Notes: generated from the letters alone by a model not told the origin. A stretch of 6,079 bases of DNA from a candidate division FCPU426 bacterium (GCA_030619365.1 JAUXBQ010000163.1:1-6079); one strand, 5' to 3'; counted from the stretch's first letter, positions 1 to 5,978 are shown. A program made the numbers and translations.

Positions 1-53
1 ACCGTGCTGGGGTCTTGGGTATTGACCAGCAGGTTCGGAATGGCTTTTTCCAT
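1..53 (-). CDS. Unidentified protein, N-terminal fragment cut by the window edge
   Basis: An ATG (complement of 51-53) opens a frame reading MEKAIPNLLVNTQDPSTV, which is still open at the left edge, so only about 17 codons are visible. It lies 79 bases downstream of thiL on the same strand and could be the next gene of the operon or the start of a new unit. No Shine-Dalgarno sequence is visible ahead of the ATG (the preceding bases read ATCTTCCCCA), and the frame is also open upstream, so the start is uncertain. The fragment is too short to name. Position after thiL would allow tsaE, a common thiL neighbour, but these residues do not look distinctively like TsaE. Confidence 0.5.
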   Translation of the reverse strand, partial: MEKAIPNLLVNTQDPST

Positions 54-132
54 TGGGGAAGATATTACAATAAATAATTTAAAAAGGCTTTTTCTCACAA
101 CCGGTCTACGAAGAAGTCTTTGACCGCAGTAC
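54..132 (-). other. AT-rich intergenic gap after thiL; weak hairpin and -10-like sequence
   Basis: This gap between the thiL stop and the partial left-edge gene is much more AT-rich than the flanking genes. On the minus strand it first offers a weak stem (CGGTC/GACCG, 102-106 with 122-126, 15-base loop), then a run of A and T including AAAAAGCCTTTTT. A poor intrinsic terminator for thiL is possible, but there is no clean GC stem followed directly by a T tract. A TAATAT hexamer (complement of 62-67) resembles a -10 box. It sits only about 9 bases before the next ATG and has no recognisable -35. Either function is a guess. Confidence 0.25.
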
Positions 133-1179
133 TCAAGCGCGGAGCGCCCCGTGTTCCCAGGCGGGCGGCAGCGCCGCGATGGTCCCATCGGGTTGCACAA
201 GCGATAATCCTTGCCGGGCGGGCAGCACTTCTCCCACGATTGTGCAGGGAGTGCCAATGCGTGCCTTGACCCGGCGGCTCAGCGCTTCGGCGTGGCGGGG
301 AGAGACAGCCAGAAGCAATTCATAATCCTCTCCCCCGGAGAGGGCCCAAGTCATGGGATCCTGGCGCAGGGCTTTAGCCGCCAAACGCGTGGCCATTCCC
401 AGCGGCAACTGACCGGCATACAGCCGAATGCCCACGCGGCTGGCGCGGGCCAGGTGCCGGACGTCGCCGGCCAGGCCGTCGGAAATATCCAGCATGGCGT
501 GTACCTGTCCTGAGCGGGCGAAAATTCTCCCCTCGCGTATGCGCGGCTTTGGCTCCAGCCAGTCCCGGGTGACGCCGCGCAACCGGGCCGGTAGTTTCCG
601 TTTGGTCCTCAAATATGCCAGGCCGGCGGCCGCCCCGCCGAGGTGACCAGTGACCATTAGCACGTCTCCCGTCCGGGCGCCTTGCCGGCTGAGGAGCTCT
701 TGGCGCGGGACCGTTCCCTGCACGGTAATGGCCAGCAGCAAAGGCCCGGGAGAGGAAACTGTGTCGCCGCCGGTCAGTCGGGCGCCATGGCTCGCCAGGG
801 ATTTTACCAGGCCGGCCATGAGCTGACGCAGGGTTTTGGCCCGCATGCGCGCGGGCGCGGCCAGGACGACGTGCGCCCGGGCCGGGGTGCCGCCCATGGC
901 CGCAATGTCGGAAAGCGCCGCGGCTGCGGCTTTCCTCCCCAACTGGCCGGGATCGCACCATTGCCAGGACCAATGTACGTTTTCCACCAGGGCGTCGCAA
1001 GTGACGATTTCAAGTTGTGTTTTTTGCGCAGGCGTGTAGGCGGAGGCGTCATCGCCAATTCCCAGCCGATCCTTTGACCGGGTTCCGGCGAGCCGCCGGA
1101 TATCCGCGATCAGCTGAAACTCCCGCCAAGCCGGCCGGCTGGCGCGTCCCCAACTGGAGGCTGGCTTTATTCTCCCCAC
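133..1179 (-). CDS. thiL: Thiamine-monophosphate kinase (ThiL)
   Basis: ThiL phosphorylates thiamine monophosphate with ATP and Mg2+ to give thiamine diphosphate, the last step of cofactor synthesis, in the cytoplasm. The 348-residue product has the ThiL/PurM-like motifs in order: LGIGDDA (39-45), the TCDALVENVHW stretch (60-70), KAAAAALSDIAAMGG (83-97), LTGGDT (135-140), LDISDGL (230-236) and SGGEDYELL (281-289). The Asp-rich metal/ATP-binding residues are all present and the length is normal for the family. The start is GTG at 1177-1179, with GAGGG (1189-1193) nine bases upstream. No ATG, GTG or TTG occurs between there and the conserved REFQLIADIRRL segment (19-30), so the roughly 17-residue basic N-terminal extension seems real. 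The gene overlaps the end of the upstream TPR gene by 13 bases, suggesting coupled translation. It ends with TGA. No other thiamine genes and no TPP riboswitch are nearby. Confidence 0.95.
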   Translation of the reverse strand: MGRIKPASSWGRASRPAWREFQLIADIRRLAGTRSKDRLGIGDDASAYTPAQKTQLEIVTCDALVENVHWSWQWCDPGQLGRKAAAAALSDIAAMGGTPARAHVVLAAPARMRAKTLRQLMAGLVKSLASHGARLTGGDTVSSPGPLLLAITVQGTVPRQELLSRQGARTGDVLMVTGHLGGAAAGLAYLRTKRKLPARLRGVTRDWLEPKPRIREGRIFARSGQVHAMLDISDGLAGDVRHLARASRVGIRLYAGQLPLGMATRLAAKALRQDPMTWALSGGEDYELLLAVSPRHAEALSRRVKARIGTPCTIVGEVLPARQGLSLVQPDGTIAALPPAWEHGALRA

Positions 1180-2126
1180 AAACTGATTCCCTCGGGCTGG
1201 GTATTGGTATCCAACCGTTTTAAGTATTTTTTGGCGTCATCAATCATGGTGGCGGGATAATTGTCCAGGATGTTCTGAAACGCCCGGCGCGCCGCGTCCT
1301 GGTTTCCGACCTTGGCGTAGCATTGGCCGATGTGCAACAAGGCCTCGGCCGCGAGAAATCCGCCGCGGTAATCCGTCTCCAGGCTCCGATAAACCGAGAT
1401 GGCCTCGGCATATTGCTTCTGGCTCTCATGGACCTTGCCGATGCCCAGGCGCGCTTCGGCATCCCAGTCCGTCTGAGGGAAATCGGCCTGGACCGACCGG
1501 AAACTCTGCAGGGCGGCCTCATGCTCTCCGGAGGCTTGCTGGCTTTCCGCGATCTGAAGTCCGGTCCAGGCGGACATGACCGTCCCGGGTTCCGACGCCT
1601 GTAATTCCCGGTAGATCGAGATTGCCACCGGCCAGTCCTGCTTTTCCCGGTGCAGGTCGGCCAGGGCAATCTGGGCCTGGCGAATGGTTTCCTGGTCCTC
1701 GGAAAGATTCAGCACTTTCTGATACTGGCGAATGGCTGCCGGAAAGCGCTTGGCCAGGGTCAGGCGCTGCGCGGTGTTGAAATAGCGCTGAATGAGTTTC
1801 TCCGGATTCCCCCAGCCCGTGAAATACCCGTAACCCTGGATCAAGGCGACCACAACCACCACGCTGCCCAGCAGCAGGAGCCAAAAACGGCGGGAAGCTT
1901 GCAAGGTTACGGGCGGGACGGTCTCGGCAGGCCGGGATTCAGAGGCCTGGATTTTTGACTCCAGGGCCGAACGCACGGTCTTGGCCGACGACTCAGCTGG
2001 CTCTGGAACCGACCGGGTAGCGGCAGGCTTACGGCCGCCAGATTTTCCGACTGGTAAAGTTTTACGCGGAGCCGGTTTCCGTCCGGCCCCGGTTTTTTTA
2101 CTGTTTTTTTTGGTAGCCACTTTCAT
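1167..2126 (-). CDS. Membrane-anchored TPR protein with basic, disordered N-terminal tail
   Basis: The product has 319 residues in three parts. Residues 1-80 are rich in Lys, Arg, Pro and Ala, probably disordered, and contain GRKPA twice (15-19 and 31-35). Residues 81-103 form one hydrophobic helix (FWLLLLGSVVVVVALIQGYG core) after a basic RR, so the tail should be cytoplasmic and the rest outside the membrane. Residues about 112-305 are helical TPR-like repeats, with units near 115-145, 148-179, 185-218, 222-255 and 258-291 carrying patterns such as AISVYRSLETDY and ARRAFQNILDNYP. This resembles the TPR part of YbgF/CpoB or BamD-like scaffold proteins, but no catalytic domain is present and a partner cannot be named. 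The ATG is preceded by an excellent Shine-Dalgarno sequence (AAGGAGG, complement of 2130-2136). The 3' end overlaps thiL by 13 bases, and the gene is separated from the upstream lipoprotein gene by the heptamer-repeat gap. Confidence 0.85.
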   Translation of the reverse strand: MKVATKKNSKKTGAGRKPAPRKTLPVGKSGGRKPAATRSVPEPAESSAKTVRSALESKIQASESRPAETVPPVTLQASRRFWLLLLGSVVVVVALIQGYGYFTGWGNPEKLIQRYFNTAQRLTLAKRFPAAIRQYQKVLNLSEDQETIRQAQIALADLHREKQDWPVAISIYRELQASEPGTVMSAWTGLQIAESQQASGEHEAALQSFRSVQADFPQTDWDAEARLGIGKVHESQKQYAEAISVYRSLETDYRGGFLAAEALLHIGQCYAKVGNQDAARRAFQNILDNYPATMIDDAKKYLKRLDTNTQPEGISLWGE

Positions 2127-2129
2127 TCT

Positions 2130-2136
2130 CCTCCTT
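2130..2136 (-). promoter_or_regulatory. Strong ribosome binding site of the TPR gene
   Basis: The complement reads AAGGAGG, followed by AGA and the ATG. It is among the best Shine-Dalgarno matches in the window and fixes the TPR gene start. With the 111-base gap upstream, it means this gene can start translation independently of the lipoprotein gene. Confidence 0.75.
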
Positions 2137-2155
2137 GATTTTTAAACAAATGCTA

Positions 2156-2215
2156 TTGAAGTTCAAAGTTCAAAGTTTAAAGTTCAATGTTCAAAGTTAA
2201 AAATTAAAGTTCAAC
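2156..2215. repeat. 7-base AT-rich tandem repeat (GTTCAAA), about eight degenerate copies
   Basis: On the plus strand the units are GTTCAAA (2161-2167), GTTCAAA (2168-2174), GTTTAAA (2175-2181), GTTCAAT (2182-2188), GTTCAAA (2189-2195), GTTAAAA (2196-2202), a six-base ATTAAA (2203-2208) and GTTCAAC (2209-2215). A short palindrome, TTGAA-G-TTCAA (2156-2166), marks one end. The array fills most of the gap between the lipoprotein stop and the TPR ribosome binding site and is non-coding in this orientation. On the transcribed strand each unit reads TTTGAAC, so TTGAAC (4 of 6 matches to a -35 box) recurs every seven bases. Similar GTTCAAA runs are familiar from intergenic regions of several uncultured bacterial lineages. 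The function is unknown; replication slippage is the simplest origin. Confidence 0.85.
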
Positions 2216-2237
2216 CCATAAACGCTAAGATTAAAGC

Positions 2238-2603
2238 TCAATGCGCGATAATCCAGGCTTCGCCCCACAGCGGTTCGCCGGCCGCGGTTTGCCCCTCAAC
2301 CACCGCCCGGTAGCGGCCCGGCTGCCACACCGCGTCAATGGGGATCTGGGTCAAAAAAGTCCACGTCAGGCCTTGGTCCTGGGATCGCAAAGCAACCACC
2401 GGCGAGCCAAGCATATCCAGGCGGCCCCGCATTTCAACGGCCGGAAGCGGCGACTTGGCCGTAAGGCGGACCACGGTCCCGGGATAAATGTCCGGGGGCG
2501 AAACCTCAAGCACCACGTTCGCCGCTTTACCGGACAAGCCCGCGCATCCGGTCCCCAGGCCAATCCCGGCCAGCACGATCAATAGCCACAGCGTTTTCTT
2601 CAT
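2238..2603 (-). CDS. Small predicted lipoprotein with an Ig-like/beta-sandwich domain
   Basis: The 121-residue product begins with a typical signal peptide: MKK, a hydrophobic core (residues 5-16), then GTGC with the candidate lipidated Cys at 20. The residue three before the Cys is Gly rather than the usual Leu, so the lipobox is imperfect. The mature part (about 28-121) is beta-rich: VVLEVSPPDIYPGTVVRL, then a QGLTWTFLTQIPIDAVWQPG stretch, then YRAVVEG. This order (Pro-Gly turn, strand, a W-x-aliphatic segment, PG-Y-x-x-x-V) recalls the N-terminal domain often found ahead of M23 endopeptidase domains; that is resemblance by eye only. The ATG overlaps the M20 stop by four bases (ATGA), with GGAG (2612-2615) eight bases upstream, so translation is probably coupled to the M20 enzyme. 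A protein binding the cell envelope or a partner is possible, but no function is assigned. Confidence 0.75.
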   Translation of the reverse strand: MKKTLWLLIVLAGIGLGTGCAGLSGKAANVVLEVSPPDIYPGTVVRLTAKSPLPAVEMRGRLDMLGSPVVALRSQDQGLTWTFLTQIPIDAVWQPGRYRAVVEGQTAAGEPLWGEAWIIAH

Positions 2604-3796
2604 GCCAGGTACTCCAGGGCCGTCATCACCATGACCGCCGTGCCGGCCACGAGCCCGCGCTCGTCAAAGTCAAACTGAGGGTGATGCCAGGGATGACGAT
2701 GCCGGTCCTGGCGCGTCCCCGCGCCCACCCAGAAAAAGCAGGCTGGTATTGCATCCGCGAAATACGTAAAATCCTCGCCGCTCATTACCGGCCGGGGCAG
2801 GTCCCGAACCTGCCGGGAACCCAACAGGCTTTGGGCCACGCGGCGAACCCGCCCGGTCATCTGATGATGATTGACCAGGGGCGGATGGCCGGCTTCCAAT
2901 TCGAATCGGCAGCGCGCCCGGTGGGCACGGCAAATACCTTCGGCCAGGCGCTTGGCCCGCTTGGGCAAATCCCGCCGTTGCCGCGCGTTCAGAGTGCGCA
3001 GGGTGCCACGCAGCTTGACCTCTTTCGCGATGATATTGTAGGCCTGGCCGCCATTCACCTGGCCCAGGGTGAGCACCGCGGGTTCCAGGGGATCGTTCTC
3101 CCGGGAAATCACGTGCTGCAGTCCGCTAATCACCGCTCCGGCCACCGCGATGGCGTCCACGCTTTTATGCGGCAGGGCGCCGTGCCCGCCCTTGCCAATC
3201 ACGGTCAGGTTGAACGCGTCCGCGGCGGCCATGGTCACACCTGTCCGGGTGCCAATAGTCCCGACTGGCAGGCTGGTATCCACGTGTCCGGCTATGATCG
3301 CGTCCACGCGGGGCGCTTGCAAAACGCCGGCCCGGATCATGGCTTTGGCCCCGCCGGGCGGCACTTCCTCGCAGGGCTGAAAGATCAATTTAACGTTGCC
3401 GGCCAGGCGGCGCTGTTGCCTCGCCAACATCCGGGCCGCCCCCAGGACCATGGCAATGTGGCCGTCGTGTCCGCAGGCATGCATAACTCCCGGTACGCGC
3501 GAAGCATAGGACGCACGGCTTTGCTCCTGAACAGGCAGCGCGTCCATGTCCGCCCGCATGGCCAGGGTAGGGCCTTTTTTACTTCCGCGCAGCAAACCGA
3601 CCACGCCGGTCCCCGCCACGCCGGTGGTCACACGCCACCCGGCAGCGCGCAGGGACCGCGCCACCAGGGCGGCCGTGCGCCTTTCCTGCCATCCCAGTTC
3701 AGGCTGTTGGTGGATCCGGCGGCGCCAGCGGCGCAGCGCGGGCAACAGGGCCTGCGCTTCTCTCAGCACACGCGCCGAATCAGCAGGCACGTTCAT
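2600..3796 (-). CDS. M20-family (M20D-type) metallo-amidohydrolase/carboxypeptidase
   Basis: This 398-residue protein hydrolyses amide bonds in N-acyl amino acids or related small molecules; the exact substrate cannot be read from the sequence. M20D hallmarks appear in order: QQPELGWQE (30-38), MRADMDALPVQE (80-91), MHACGHDGH (105-113), FQPCEE (139-144), AGHVDTSLPVGTIGTRTG (169-186), GKGGHGALPH (201-210, start of the dimerisation/lid domain) and a C-terminal MSGEDF (338-343) with HPWHHPQFDFDE (368-379). By analogy with ILL2-type structures, the metal ligands would be Cys108, His110, Glu144, His171 and a His of the 371-372 pair, with Glu143 the catalytic base; all are present. Length is normal. 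There is no signal peptide, so it should be cytoplasmic. N-acetyl-diaminopimelate deacetylase, hippurate hydrolase-like and IAA-amide hydrolase-like activities are all possible. It overlaps its neighbours by four bases on both sides. Confidence 0.92.
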   Translation of the reverse strand: MNVPADSARVLREAQALLPALRRWRRRIHQQPELGWQERRTAALVARSLRAAGWRVTTGVAGTGVVGLLRGSKKGPTLAMRADMDALPVQEQSRASYASRVPGVMHACGHDGHIAMVLGAARMLARQQRRLAGNVKLIFQPCEEVPPGGAKAMIRAGVLQAPRVDAIIAGHVDTSLPVGTIGTRTGVTMAAADAFNLTVIGKGGHGALPHKSVDAIAVAGAVISGLQHVISRENDPLEPAVLTLGQVNGGQAYNIIAKEVKLRGTLRTLNARQRRDLPKRAKRLAEGICRAHRARCRFELEAGHPPLVNHHQMTGRVRRVAQSLLGSRQVRDLPRPVMSGEDFTYFADAIPACFFWVGAGTRQDRHRHPWHHPQFDFDERGLVAGTAVMVMTALEYLA

Positions 3797-4254
3797 TCCT
3801 CCTGCGCAATGGCGCGCACCACGTCCGCTTTACCCACAATGCCCACCAGACGGCCCTGGTCCATCACCGGCAGCAAGTGGCGTTTCTTTTCATGCATGAT
3901 CGTGGCGATCTCCTGCAGGTCCGTCTCCGGGGTAATAGTCAGGATGTCCTGGCTCATGATGTCCGCGACCTTCCCGCCGATGATTTTCTGCAACTCATGT
4001 TCGTATTTGTGCGGATTCTCCAAATAAATAATGGAATCAAAGATCGTCATCACCGTGGGCAAATGGACTCTGGCGTCCCGGAAGATCAGGTCGCCTTCCG
4101 TGACAATGCCCACGATCTGGCCGGCGTCATCCAGCACCGGCGCGCCGGAAATCTGATGCTTGAGCAAAAACTGGGCGACCTCTTTGACCGTGTGTTGGGG
4201 AGTGACGGATAAAATCTCCGCGGTCATGATGTCCTTGGCTTGGAATTTTTTCAT
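3793..4254 (-). CDS. Tandem CBS-domain protein (probable adenine-nucleotide sensor)
   Basis: The 153-residue product is essentially a Bateman module. The first CBS motif covers about 7-57 (AKDIMTAEILSVTP, then GAPVLDDAGQIVGIVTEGDLI) and the second about 95-151 (KVADIMSQDILTITPETDL, then LLPVMDQGRLVGIVGKADVV). A longer linker (about 58-93, with IYLENPHKYEHEL) joins them; I recall this linker from a family of stand-alone CBS proteins that often sit beside NAD(P)HX-repair genes, notably in Firmicutes. CBS pairs usually bind AMP, ADP, ATP or related adenosyl ligands and regulate a partner, but no effector domain is fused here. It is cytoplasmic, with no signal or membrane segment. The ATG has GGAGG (4259-4263) four bases upstream and lies 38 bases after nnr. 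Its stop overlaps the M20 start by four bases. Ligand and target are unknown. Confidence 0.9.
   Translation of the reverse strand: MKKFQAKDIMTAEILSVTPQHTVKEVAQFLLKHQISGAPVLDDAGQIVGIVTEGDLIFRDARVHLPTVMTIFDSIIYLENPHKYEHELQKIIGGKVADIMSQDILTITPETDLQEIATIMHEKKRHLLPVMDQGRLVGIVGKADVVRAIAQEE
3798..3803 (-). promoter_or_regulatory. Ribosome binding site of the M20 gene, leaving the start codon ambiguous
   Basis: The complement reads AGGAGG and lies within the last codons of the CBS gene (CAG GAG GAA TGA). It is only one base from the annotated ATG (3794-3796), which is unusually tight, but exactly seven bases from an in-frame GTG two codons later (3788-3790), an ideal spacing. The ATG could still work by re-initiation, because its ATGA overlaps the CBS stop. 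The two choices differ by only two residues. Confidence 0.6.
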
Positions 4255-4292
4255 ATTGCCTCCAGCAATGACGTCCGGTCGGAAACCCGGCG

Positions 4293-5858
4293 CTATGATT
4301 TTTTAGTGATACCGCGCAACCAGCCGTAGGCGCGCGGCAGGGCCCGGCTGATGTCGCCAGCCTGGACGCCCAGGCCCCAGGGATCCGGACTCGCCAGACT
4401 GCCGGCCACGCCGAGAGCGTACGCGCCCACCGCGGCGGCGTCGAAGGGTTCCAGGGCCTGCGCGGACAGCGCGGCGATTAACCCGGCGAGTACGTCTCCG
4501 CTACCGGCCGAGGCCAGCGCCTGGGTTCCGGCGCCGATCACCCGCAGCGCCTGACCCGGGGCCTGGACCGCGGTATGCCGGCCCTTGAGCACAACCGTGC
4601 CTCCGGATCGCCGCGATAATTCCCGCGTTGCGGCCCAGCGATCCTCCTGAATTTTTTCCGTTGGCTGCCGCAATAACCGGCCGGCTTCACCTTCGTGCGG
4701 GGTCAGAATGATCCCGGGTATTCGCGCCGGGCGCGAGGACCCGGGTTCCAGGACCAGGCCCGGCAACGCGTCGGCGTCCACGACCACCGCGCGCGGCCCT
4801 TCCAGGCGCTGCAGAAATTCCCGCACTAGTTTTAACGTGCTTTCCGCTAACCCCAGTCCGGGGCCGATGACCACCGCGTCCTGCTCTTTGGCCAATTCCA
4901 GCAGCAACGCCAGGGCCGCGGCGCCCAGGGCGCCCGTGGGTCCGGCCGGCAGGGGCGAGCACAAGGCTTCACGCGTCTGGCAACGTACCACGGTATCCAG
5001 TTGTTTCGGATAAGCCAGACGTACAAAACCCGCGCCGCCGTGCCTGGCTCCGGATCCGGCCAGCAGTAAGGCGCCGTGATACTGCGCCGGGCCGCCGATG
5101 ACCAGAACTTTCCCGGCTGACCGCTTGTGCGCGTCCACCGGGCGCCGGGGAAGACACAGGGCCGCGTCCCGGTCGTCGAAGTAGTGAACTTCCTCTTTAT
5201 CCGCCGAGAGCAGCGCGCGGGGAAACCCGATGGTCTTCACGAAGAGCTGCCCCACCCGGTCGGCGGCCCGGGGATGTAAAAGACCGATTTTCGGTAAGCC
5301 AAAGGTCAGAGTACAATCCGCCCGCACGGTCGGTTCCAGGGCCTGGCCGGTGTTGGCATCCAGGCCCGAAGGCACGTCCGCGGCCAGCACCGTGGTTTTC
5401 AGGCGATTGAGCGCCTGGATGGCCTCGGCCTGGGGCGGGCGGGGCGGCCCCTGCAGGCCGATTCCCAGCAAAGCGTCAATGACGAGGTCTGCCTGTTCCA
5501 AGCGCCGGGTTGCCGTGTCCCCGTCTTCCCAAGGGATGATCGGGACGCCCTGGGCTGTCAGGCGCTCCATATTTTCCCGGGTTTCGGTCGCCAGGCGGGA
5601 GCCAGCTAGAAGCACTACTTCCACGCGCAGTCCGGCCTGGGCCAGATGACGCGCACTCACTAATCCGTCTCCGCCGTTTTTCCCGCCCCCGGCCAGGATC
5701 AGGATCAGGGGATCCTGCTCCTGGGAGACCCATTTTTGGGTCAGGGCGGCCAGTTCGCGGCCAGCCTGCTCCATCAGGGCCAAACCGGTCACGTTGAAAG
5801 CCGAAACGGCTTCCTGATCAATCGCTGCCATGGTCTGGGCGTCAACAATCTTCAGCAC
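4293..5858 (-). CDS. nnr: Bifunctional NAD(P)HX epimerase / ADP-dependent NAD(P)HX dehydratase
   Basis: This enzyme repairs hydrated NADH/NADPH: the N-terminal half epimerises S/R-NAD(P)HX and the C-terminal half dehydrates it using ADP. Numbering from the GTG start, the epimerase (YjeF-N) part spans about 1-215, with AGGGKNGGDGLVSARHL (56-72), VIDALLGIG (126-134) and AADVPSGLDANTG (159-171). The dehydratase (YjeF-C, ribokinase-like) part spans about 230-515, with AHKRSAGKVLVIGGP (243-257), VIGPGLG (330-336), VVDADAL (359-365), LTPHEGEAGRL (385-395), VLKG (423-426) and ASAGSGDVLAGLIAAL (449-464). At 521 residues it matches the E. coli Nnr size. The frame extends 19 codons upstream to an ATG at 5913-5915. 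I prefer GTG at 5856-5858 because it has GGGGAGG four bases upstream, matches the usual MxKIVTAQxM family start, and the upstream ATG has no ribosome binding site and sits almost at the predicted transcription start. It is first in the operon and ends with TAG. Confidence 0.93.
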   Translation of the reverse strand: MLKIVDAQTMAAIDQEAVSAFNVTGLALMEQAGRELAALTQKWVSQEQDPLILILAGGGKNGGDGLVSARHLAQAGLRVEVVLLAGSRLATETRENMERLTAQGVPIIPWEDGDTATRRLEQADLVIDALLGIGLQGPPRPPQAEAIQALNRLKTTVLAADVPSGLDANTGQALEPTVRADCTLTFGLPKIGLLHPRAADRVGQLFVKTIGFPRALLSADKEEVHYFDDRDAALCLPRRPVDAHKRSAGKVLVIGGPAQYHGALLLAGSGARHGGAGFVRLAYPKQLDTVVRCQTREALCSPLPAGPTGALGAAALALLLELAKEQDAVVIGPGLGLAESTLKLVREFLQRLEGPRAVVVDADALPGLVLEPGSSRPARIPGIILTPHEGEAGRLLRQPTEKIQEDRWAATRELSRRSGGTVVLKGRHTAVQAPGQALRVIGAGTQALASAGSGDVLAGLIAALSAQALEPFDAAAVGAYALGVAGSLASPDPWGLGVQAGDISRALPRAYGWLRGITKKS

Positions 5859-5862
5859 AGAG

Positions 5863-5869
5863 CCTCCCC
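5863..5869 (-). promoter_or_regulatory. Ribosome binding site that sets the nnr start
   Basis: The complement reads GGGGAGG, followed by CTCT and the GTG at 5856-5858. It lies inside the upstream extension of the frame and is the main reason for choosing the shorter nnr product over the one starting at ATG 5913-5915, which has no comparable site. Confidence 0.7.
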
Positions 5870-5928
5870 AGTCTTGCAGGATCCAGGAAAATCCGGAATC
5901 ATCCAGCGAATACATCGAATAACGGCAG

Positions 5929-5937
5929 ATTATAGCA
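5929..5937 (-). promoter_or_regulatory. Extended -10 promoter (TGC-TATAAT) for the nnr operon
   Basis: The complement of 5929-5937 reads TGCTATAAT: a perfect TATAAT box with the TG dinucleotide one base upstream that defines extended -10 promoters. No good TTGACA-like -35 occurs at 16-18 bases (the 17-base position reads TATTCG), which extended -10 promoters tolerate. Transcription would begin near 5922, giving a leader of about 64 bases to the GTG start of nnr. It is the only strong promoter-like sequence I see upstream of the first gene and could drive all the genes to its left. Confidence 0.65.
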
Positions 5938-5978
5938 CGGCGCGGAAAACGCGAATAGTTAAAAAGGTGTAAATGAAT

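Noticed and set aside
2156..2215. CRISPR-like array
   Set aside because: Units are seven bases long and directly abutting, with no spacers and no cas genes.
2681..4027. Long plus-strand open frame of 448 codons opposite the M20 and CBS genes
   Set aside because: It crosses two well-identified minus-strand genes and their overlap, has no family motifs, and is rich in Gly, Arg, Pro, His and Gln as expected for an antisense shadow of GC-rich codons.
5913..5915. ATG at 5915 as the nnr start
   Set aside because: It has no ribosome binding site, lies about seven bases from the predicted transcription start, and adds residues before the family-typical N-terminus.
5859..5922. TPP riboswitch controlling thiL through the operon leader
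   Set aside because: The leader is only about 64 bases and I see no THI-box core such as CTGAGA or CTGATGAG. thiL is the sixth gene downstream and no thiamine biosynthesis genes accompany it.
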